The translations under genes and the position numbers were made by a program. Shown here piece after piece: positions 5,362 through 9,787 of a stretch of DNA of 9,787 nucleotides (position 1 is the stretch's first letter; every line of letters begins with the position of its first letter). The notes beneath the pieces were generated by a model. The model saw only the letters and a program-made list of their open reading frames with translations, was not told where the DNA came from and searched no databases. Where the stretch lies: positions 1 through 9,787 of the forward strand of contig JAJXXN010000296.1 in assembly GCA_021781075.1 (NCBI GenBank), written 5' to 3'. This stretch comes from Acidobacteriota bacterium (GTDB lineage: Bacteria; Acidobacteriota; Terriglobia; Terriglobales; Acidobacteriaceae).

Positions 5362-7503
5362 TCAGGGGGCCATCTGCGTGTCGAACCAATCCACAGCGCG
5401 CGCCAGCACATCCATCCAGTGCTCTGGCTTGCTAAACATATGCCCCTCATTGGGATAGACCACCAGTTCCGTCTTCACATGCAGATACATCAGCGCATGC
5501 CAAAATTCAAACGATTGCGGCGCCGGGCATTCCCCGTCCCGGTCTCCCACAACCACGAGCGTCGGCGTGGCCGCATTTTTGATGAAGTTGATCGCCGAAC
5601 TCTTTGCGTAAACCGCCGGGTCGTCATACACGCTGGCCCCAAAAAACGGAATCATCCACTGGTCTATGGAGTTCTCGCCATAGTAGCTCTGCCAGTTCGA
5701 CAGCCCCGCCCCGGCCACCGCCGCACGGAAGCGGTGCGTCTGCGTCACCGCGAACATCGTCATGAACCCGCCATAACTCCAGCCGGTGAGCCCCAGCCGC
5801 TTCTCATCCACCGGGTATTTCGCCTCCACCGCATCCACGCCGGCCAAAATATCCCTCAGGTCGCCATAGCCAAAATCCTTCCTGTTGGCCTGCGTGAATG
5901 CTTCGCCCTCGCCGTAGCTGCCGCGTGGGTTCGGCTCAAACACAAAATAGCCAAGCTTTGAGTAGATTGAAGCCCCCAGGCTGCCGAATCCCCACCGCGC
6001 CGTCACGGCCGAAGACGGGCCGCCATGAACAATCACAATCATGGGATACTTTTTGCCCGCATCCTTCTGCGCATCAAAGCCCACCGGCTCCGTCAACCAG
6101 CCCTGGATATTAAACCCCTCGTTCTTCCAATGCATTGAGTGGACCTTGCCGCCCATTGGCTTCAGTCCGTCATTGTTGCTGGTCAGTTGCATCAACCCGG
6201 CAAAACCGCCCGTGCCACCCATGATCATGCCGGGGCGCACACCGTAGAGTTCCGGCGCGTGCTCAAAGCTGCTCGCCTCAAACACAAAAAGTGAGTGGTC
6301 GCCGGTTGACGATAGGCTCATCTCCATGCGCCCATCCCCAACCGACGCAGGAATGCGGAAGACAGGCGCCCCAAAATTCACGCCCTCCACGCCCAGCGCG
6401 CCACGGAGGTGTGCCTTGACCAGTTCCTCATTGCCCGAGGCAATCTCCGTCATGAAAATGTGCTCGTTGTCAGCCCAATCCAGCCACACCACCGATGCAG
6501 GGCGGCCCACCGTCAAATCATGCGGTTCGCCGCCCTGCGCCGATACAATCCAAAGGTCGCCCCCCGTCACGCCCTGGTCGCTCATCAACCCGCCGATAAA
6601 GGCAAGCGCGCTCCCGTCCGGGCTCCAGCGGGGTACGGCGATCTGCAATCCATGCAACGCGCCGGAGACCTCGGCCGGCGCAAGAATCGCACGCGGCGCC
6701 GGCGCTTTTCCGCCACTCAACTCCTCGGTATAAAGCTTTGCCACCCACCAGTTGTTTTCCCCCGGCGGCTCGGCGGCGATAAACGCAATCCCCTTCCCAT
6801 CGGGGCGCCAATCAAACTCGTATACATGCAGCTTCTCCGGCGTCAGGAACCCGGGTGCCGTGGGCTTGACCGCATCGACCTCCACCGCCGCCACACGCAT
6901 GATCTCCACTCCGTCCTCGCCGATGACCCCGGACCACGGCTTCATCGCCGCAAGCGCCCCCGCGGGCCGCGTTGCGCCAGCCGTGTACAAAAAGGCAACC
7001 TGTTTTCCATCGGGCGAAAAGACGGGTGATTCCACATAACCTTTGAGTGTGGCCAGTTGTCGCGCATGTTGGTTGCCGATCTTTGCCAGATAAAGGTTCT
7101 GCTGCCTTTCTTCTGTTCCCTTGCCCCCGCACGTGGCAAAATACGCGATGGCGCTCGAATCCGGCGACCAGGTGAAACTTCCCGCACTGGTTGTCTTGCA
7201 GCCCTCAATCCCCTCGAACGCAATTTCTTTGCCAGGGTTGCCGTCGCCCATGCGCCCGTGCAGTTTCAGGCTGCCACCCTCATCCACCCACGCAAAGTAC
7301 TTGCCGTCCGGCGAGACGGAAACCTGCGCGTACGCCCGGGCGCGTGGCGCCTCTTTGAACAGGGCCGCGAGCTTCTCGCGTGTCGCCGCGAGCGGGTCGG
7401 TTGGGGCTTCAGCCGCCGCTGTTTGCCCGCGGCAAACAGCGGCCAGGCACAGCAGGGTCAGGACGAAAAGAAGGGATGCGCGGTTTCCAGCCATTCTGGT
7501 CAT
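5362..7503 (-). CDS. Secreted S9 family serine peptidase (prolyl oligopeptidase / DPP-like)
   Basis: A complete 713-residue protein of normal length for COG1506-type peptidases, which cleave short peptides at proline, alanine or acylated ends. A signal peptide spans about 1-27 (MTRMAGNRAS, then a Leu/Val/Ala core ending near CRGQ), so it acts outside the cytoplasmic membrane. The cysteine in LAAVC does not fit a lipobox. Residues about 55-440 form a propeller with PD40-type motifs: VSVSPDGKYFAW (61-72), WSPDSSAIAY (112-121), FSPDGKQVAF (162-171), WRPDGKGIAF (232-241) and WSPDGSALAF (293-302). The alpha/beta-hydrolase domain (about 460-713) has the oxyanion-hole motif HGGP (493-496), the nucleophile S576 in GWSYGG, D656 in GDRDG and H688 in NEGHMF, so the triad is complete. 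The start has no Shine-Dalgarno but has a TAGCAT element 6 bases upstream. It is divergent from the RDD gene. The exact cleavage specificity cannot be read from sequence. Confidence 0.95.
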   Translation of the reverse strand: MTRMAGNRASLLFVLTLLCLAAVCRGQTAAAEAPTDPLAATREKLAALFKEAPRARAYAQVSVSPDGKYFAWVDEGGSLKLHGRMGDGNPGKEIAFEGIEGCKTTSAGSFTWSPDSSAIAYFATCGGKGTEERQQNLYLAKIGNQHARQLATLKGYVESPVFSPDGKQVAFLYTAGATRPAGALAAMKPWSGVIGEDGVEIMRVAAVEVDAVKPTAPGFLTPEKLHVYEFDWRPDGKGIAFIAAEPPGENNWWVAKLYTEELSGGKAPAPRAILAPAEVSGALHGLQIAVPRWSPDGSALAFIGGLMSDQGVTGGDLWIVSAQGGEPHDLTVGRPASVVWLDWADNEHIFMTEIASGNEELVKAHLRGALGVEGVNFGAPVFRIPASVGDGRMEMSLSSTGDHSLFVFEASSFEHAPELYGVRPGMIMGGTGGFAGLMQLTSNNDGLKPMGGKVHSMHWKNEGFNIQGWLTEPVGFDAQKDAGKKYPMIVIVHGGPSSAVTARWGFGSLGASIYSKLGYFVFEPNPRGSYGEGEAFTQANRKDFGYGDLRDILAGVDAVEAKYPVDEKRLGLTGWSYGGFMTMFAVTQTHRFRAAVAGAGLSNWQSYYGENSIDQWMIPFFGASVYDDPAVYAKSSAINFIKNAATPTLVVVGDRDGECPAPQSFEFWHALMYLHVKTELVVYPNEGHMFSKPEHWMDVLARAVDWFDTQMAP

Positions 7504-7509
7504 GCAGAA

Positions 7510-7515
7510 ATGCTA
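7510..7515 (-). promoter_or_regulatory. -10-like element of the peptidase gene, possibly leaderless
   Basis: TAGCAT fits TAnnnT and is read on the minus strand, with exactly 6 bases (TTCTGC) before the ATG at 7503. There is no good -35 at 16-18 bases and no Shine-Dalgarno. On its own it is weak; it gains weight from the identical spacing at the RDD and ribH starts. Confidence 0.35.
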
Positions 7516-7526
7516 ACAGGAGAAAA

Positions 7527-7554
7527 TTGATTTTTTTCCCGCCACACTTATATT
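7527..7554 (+). promoter_or_regulatory. Promoter of the RDD gene, likely leaderless
   Basis: TTGATT (7527-7532, 4 of 6 to TTGACA) is followed after 16 bases by TATATT (7549-7554, 4 of 6 to TATAAT and fitting TAnnnT). Only 6 bases (GGAGTA) separate the -10 from the ATG at 7561, so initiation would fall at about the start codon. The GGAG inside those 6 bases is only 2 bases from the ATG, too close for a normal Shine-Dalgarno. Confidence 0.55.
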
Positions 7555-7560
7555 GGAGTA

Positions 7561-8361
7561 ATGACAGCGAAAATTGACAAGGCCGTGTTGAAGTCGCAGA
7601 TAAGGGAACGCGTGAAGGGCGATCGCCGGTACAACCCGCATGGGACGCACCGCATGGAGGAACTCGCCGGCCTGAAGCTGGCCAATTTCAAGCACCGCTT
7701 CTGGGCTTTTGTAATCGACTGGGCGATCCTTGGCATTGTGATGGCCCCATTTGGATCCCTGCTCGGAAGCGTATTGGAGCGGATCTATCCGCCGCAGGCA
7801 AATCCAACGCACAATATTCACATCGAATACCAAAAACCAGACCCGGCAAATCCGTCGCGGATGATCACGACAACGAAGGATATCCCCGCCGAGGGTGTCG
7901 ATAGTGTCAGTGAGGCGGAGAGAAAGAAGAAGGACCTCACAAAGGAGATCTTTGACCCGGTCTTCGGTTTGCTCTACTACGGTCTGTTTGTCTGGATGAC
8001 CAACGGCCGGACCCCGGGCAAAAAGCTGATGAGCATCCGCGTGGTCTCATTGGTGCAACCGCGGGTCACGCTGTGGCAATCCTGCGAGCGCGCGCTCGGT
8101 TATGGCGCCTCGGCGCTCGAGGCCGGCTTCGGGTTCTTTCAGTTCTTTATTTACTCCAACCGCACCTGCCTGCATGACCGCATCGCGGAGACAATCGTGA
8201 TTGAGGATCCGCCACGCGACAAGAAAGCCGCAAAAGCGGAAGCGGAGCTTGTTCACGAAACGGCGCAACTTGAGGCGGAGCAAGCCCGGGCAATGGACGA
8301 GGAGATCATCGCCACCGGGCAAGCCCAGGCAATATCGGTAAAGGATGAAGCTGCAAAATAG
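7561..8361 (+). CDS. RDD family membrane protein with charged C-terminal tail
   Basis: A complete 266-residue inner-membrane protein and the only plus-strand gene here. The RDD signature is visible: R46 and D53 in KHRFWAFVIDWAI at the first membrane helix (about 48-70), and D206 in LHDRIAETIVIE (204-215). The usual NGRTPGKKLMSIRVV segment is at 148-162. Two further hydrophobic helices lie at about 131-147 and 180-198. Between helices 1 and 2 is a polar insertion of about 60 residues (74-130). The tail (216-266) is rich in Ala, Glu and Lys and probably a cytoplasmic helix or short coiled coil. RDD proteins are poorly characterised; some have been linked to transport or ion exchange, so no specific role is assigned. 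The ATG at 7561 is the first in frame after the promoter. It is divergent from the S9 peptidase and convergent with the VWA gene. Confidence 0.9.
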   Translation: MTAKIDKAVLKSQIRERVKGDRRYNPHGTHRMEELAGLKLANFKHRFWAFVIDWAILGIVMAPFGSLLGSVLERIYPPQANPTHNIHIEYQKPDPANPSRMITTTKDIPAEGVDSVSEAERKKKDLTKEIFDPVFGLLYYGLFVWMTNGRTPGKKLMSIRVVSLVQPRVTLWQSCERALGYGASALEAGFGFFQFFIYSNRTCLHDRIAETIVIEDPPRDKKAAKAEAELVHETAQLEAEQARAMDEEIIATGQAQAISVKDEAAK

Positions 8362-8423
8362 TTGAAAGCGCATCCAGGCGGTCGACTTCGCACGATAGGC
8401 TTGCAATTTGAGATTCAGCAAAA

Positions 8424-8450
8424 AAAGCCCCGCCTGAACGGCGGGGCTTT
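8424..8450. terminator. Terminator between the convergent RDD and VWA genes
   Basis: An 11-bp perfect stem, AAAGCCCCGCC (8424-8434) and GGCGGGGCTTT (8440-8450), encloses a 5-base loop. On the minus strand it is followed by a run of seven T, making a strong terminator for the VWA gene. On the plus strand the tail is only TTTG, so it is weaker for the RDD gene. Apart from this, 8362-8469 shows nothing notable. Confidence 0.85.
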
Positions 8451-8469
8451 GTCCTCAGCGACAATCTCT

Positions 8470-9417
8470 TTATTTGGTGTTTTCCAAAGCCACCGGCGCG
8501 GGGGTAATGTAAACCTCAACCGGCGCAATCACCTGCGAACCGGGCGCGCTCAGCTTGAGTCTCATGTTCTCCACGTCCGCCTTCTTCTTGAGCGGGACGG
8601 TAAAGCGCAGTTCATACTGGTTGCGCAACATCCGCATCAAATCATCGAAGTAGGGGCTGAAGGATACGGGGTCACCGAAGCCCGTCCACAGGTCGCGACC
8701 GCCGGCTGATTCGGTCAATGCCGAGAGCTGGTTCTGCCCGTAATCCTGGGCCATGGTGAATTGGTCCAATCTTCCCTTGTCTTTCCAATAGATGGAGTAA
8801 ACCACGATGCCTGCGCGGGCCACGTCATCCATCGAGGTCTTGACATAGGGGTTTTCGATGCCGATGCCGCTGAAGTAGGGTTCAACTCCATCAGTAATCA
8901 TCACTGCAATCCGGCGCACGTTTGTGTCCTGCGAGGGCCACCGCTTGGCCAGGTCCGAAAGGCTGAAGTAGGGGCTGGCATTCGCCCCCGGGGGCCCGGC
9001 GGGCAGGTGCAGCATATTCACAAGGGTATTGCCATCGGCGGTAAACGAGCCCACAAAAGTGGCGCGGCCATAGTCCATATAGCCCACGTTCGCAACCGTG
9101 TTTGGCGGCAGGTGCCGGACAAATGCCTCCAAGTCATTCAACTGTGTGCCCAGGCTGGTGCGCGCGGCACTGTCAATCAACAGCACCAGTTCGATGCGGT
9201 CGCCGGGCTGGTTGAGCTGTCTCCACACGGTGACCTTGGCCTGCTTGCCATCCACCTTCACACCGATATCGTTGCCTTGGACTGCCGGGGCCGTCTGGTT
9301 TGCCTTCTTGGGCAGAATGGTGACAATGGCACGGCCCTCACCCATCTGCGCGGAGGCAAATGCGGCAAAAACCAGAATGCCAAGAATTGGTATTAGCCAG
9401 ATGCTCTTGCTCTTCAT
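8470..9417 (-). CDS. Secreted VWA-like protein (acidobacterial VWFA-related type)
   Basis: A 315-residue secreted protein starting at ATG 9417, chosen because AAAGGA lies 9 bases upstream and a clean signal peptide follows (MKSKSIW, a hydrophobic core, then FASAQ at 20-24). In-frame starts further upstream (9435, 9492) lack a Shine-Dalgarno and would bury the signal peptide. Residues about 74-275 resemble a von Willebrand A fold: RIELVLLIDSAARTSLG (74-90), VANVGYMDYGRATFVGSF (108-125), RRIAVMITDGVEPYF (168-182), AGIVVYSIYW (202-211) and LSALTESAGGRDLW (231-244). The metal site (MIDAS) is degenerate: the usual D-x-S-x-S reads D82-S-A-A-R86, so the two serines are lost although D176 remains. 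The C-terminus ends in a beta-rich stretch (RFTVPLKKKA to VEVYI). Overall it resembles the VWFA-related proteins abundant in Acidobacteriota, whose role is unknown. A ligand-binding envelope role is inferred. Confidence 0.88.
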   Translation of the reverse strand: MKSKSIWLIPILGILVFAAFASAQMGEGRAIVTILPKKANQTAPAVQGNDIGVKVDGKQAKVTVWRQLNQPGDRIELVLLIDSAARTSLGTQLNDLEAFVRHLPPNTVANVGYMDYGRATFVGSFTADGNTLVNMLHLPAGPPGANASPYFSLSDLAKRWPSQDTNVRRIAVMITDGVEPYFSGIGIENPYVKTSMDDVARAGIVVYSIYWKDKGRLDQFTMAQDYGQNQLSALTESAGGRDLWTGFGDPVSFSPYFDDLMRMLRNQYELRFTVPLKKKADVENMRLKLSAPGSQVIAPVEVYITPAPVALENTK

Positions 9418-9426
9418 GGCCTGATT

Positions 9427-9432
9427 TCCTTT
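9427..9432 (-). promoter_or_regulatory. Ribosome binding site of the VWA gene
   Basis: AAAGGA on the minus strand, 9 bases before the ATG at 9417. It decides between three in-frame starts in favour of the one that gives an N-terminal signal peptide. Confidence 0.65.
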
Positions 9433-9497
9433 CATGGTGCAATCAAACTCCCACATTGTCTTAGACGCTTGGACCCACCCGGGAAGATGCACACGGA

Positions 9498-9509
9498 AAA
9501 TATATATTT
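9498..9509. repeat. AT-only 12-base palindrome upstream of the VWA gene
   Basis: AAATATATATTT is a perfect palindrome between the infB terminator and the VWA start. In this GC-rich window it stands out and could supply the -10 region of the VWA promoter or an operator. No matching -35 is convincing, so no promoter is called. Confidence 0.4.
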
Positions 9510-9520
9510 CACAAGATGAA

Positions 9521-9547
9521 AGCGGCTGAAGTGCAACTTCAGCCGCT
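9521..9547 (-). terminator. Terminator of infB
   Basis: A perfect 11-bp stem, AGCGGCTGAAG (9521-9531) and CTTCAGCCGCT (9537-9547), encloses a 5-base loop (12 bp with a 3-base loop if the next T-A pair forms). On the minus strand it is followed by TTCATCTTG, a short T-poor tail, so termination may be incomplete. It begins 21 bases past the infB stop. Confidence 0.7.
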
Positions 9548-9568
9548 CCCGGTTGGATTAACTCATTG

Positions 9569-9787
9569 TCATTTCTTGTCGCTCACCCGCGCGCCCAGGT
9601 CGCTGGCAATGCGCTCCGTGGTGAAGGCCTCGATCACGTCGCCTTCCTTGAGGTCGGTGAAGTTGATGCCGATGCCGCACTCCATCCCGTTGGTGACTTC
9701 CTTGGCATCGTCCTTGAAGCGCTTGAGCGAGTTGATCTTGCCCTTGTGCAACTGCTCGCCGTCGCGCATGAGCTTGATCTCGGAGTC
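9569..9787 (-). CDS. infB: Translation initiation factor IF-2, C-terminal end only
   Basis: The last 72 codons of infB; the gene runs off the right edge and its stop TGA is at 9571-9569. IF-2 is the GTPase that places initiator fMet-tRNA on the 30S subunit and promotes subunit joining. This segment is the final beta-barrel domain (domain IV / C2), which contacts fMet-tRNA. The family pattern is clear: IKLMRDGEQLHKGKINSLKRF, then KDDAKEV, GMECGIGINFTDLKEGDVIEAF. A short polar tail (TTERIASDLGARVSDKK) follows, where many IF-2 proteins stop soon after the IEAF-like strand. It ends in its own hairpin terminator; the next gene on the strand is the VWA gene rather than rbfA, which often follows infB in other bacteria. 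Confidence 0.95.
   Translation of the reverse strand, partial: DSEIKLMRDGEQLHKGKINSLKRFKDDAKEVTNGMECGIGINFTDLKEGDVIEAFTTERIASDLGARVSDKK

Noticed and set aside
5248..5961. A 237-codon plus-strand open frame opposite the end of the S9 peptidase gene
   Set aside because: It is antisense to the catalytic domain with its full triad, has no ribosome binding site, and its translation is rich in His, Arg and Pro, as expected for the reverse of a GC-rich gene.
2696..7503. A defence, secondary-metabolite or mobile system made of the lipoprotein and peptidase genes
   Set aside because: No nuclease, transposase, integrase, toxin-antitoxin or biosynthetic signature is present; both look like ordinary exported envelope proteins.
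8761..9396. A 211-codon plus-strand open frame opposite the VWA gene
   Set aside because: It is a shadow of the VWA coding sequence; no ribosome binding site and no family pattern.
9418..9492. Upstream in-frame starts (9492 and 9435) for the VWA gene
   Set aside because: No Shine-Dalgarno in front of them, and they would place 6 to 25 residues ahead of a normal signal peptide.

Overview
The window is GC-rich and densely coded. It most likely comes from an Acidobacteriota genome. This is an inference from gene content: a von Willebrand A-like secreted protein of the type common in that phylum, a secreted S9 peptidase with a PD40 propeller, a large cysteine-rich Ig-like/beta-propeller lipoprotein, and ordinary bacterial housekeeping genes (ribH, nusB, infB). 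I see no IS element, integrase, tRNA, rRNA or CRISPR array.

Layout from left to right. Bases 1-346 hold the start of a minus-strand gene of unknown function that runs off the left edge. It has its own sigma70-type promoter and Shine-Dalgarno sequence. Bases 460-2579 hold a minus-strand operon read in the order ribH (fused to an N-terminal VOC/glyoxalase-like domain), nusB (4-base ATGA overlap) and an enoyl-CoA hydratase. A strong hairpin terminator at 2650-2676 separates this operon from the next unit. Bases 2696-5170 encode a large exported protein, probably a lipoprotein. Bases 5362-7503 encode a secreted S9 family serine peptidase. A 57-base divergent promoter region follows, and then the only plus-strand gene, an RDD-family membrane protein (7561-8361). 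Its end converges on a VWA-like secreted protein (8470-9417, minus) across a hairpin terminator. The right edge holds the last 72 codons of infB (translation initiation factor IF-2), which ends in its own hairpin terminator. No gene-free stretch exceeds 300 bases; the longest is 5171-5361.

The genes fall into two groups: core functions (flavin precursor synthesis, transcription antitermination, translation initiation, acyl-CoA metabolism) and cell-envelope or secreted functions (lipoprotein, peptidase, RDD membrane protein, VWA protein). I see no single multi-gene pathway linking them and no clear new defence or mobile system. The most notable points are the VOC-RibH fusion; a TAnnnT -10-like element exactly 6 bases before the start codon of three separate transcription units, which suggests leaderless mRNAs; a perfect palindrome enclosing the -35 box of the leftmost gene; and a hairpin abutting the ribosome binding site of the lipoprotein gene.
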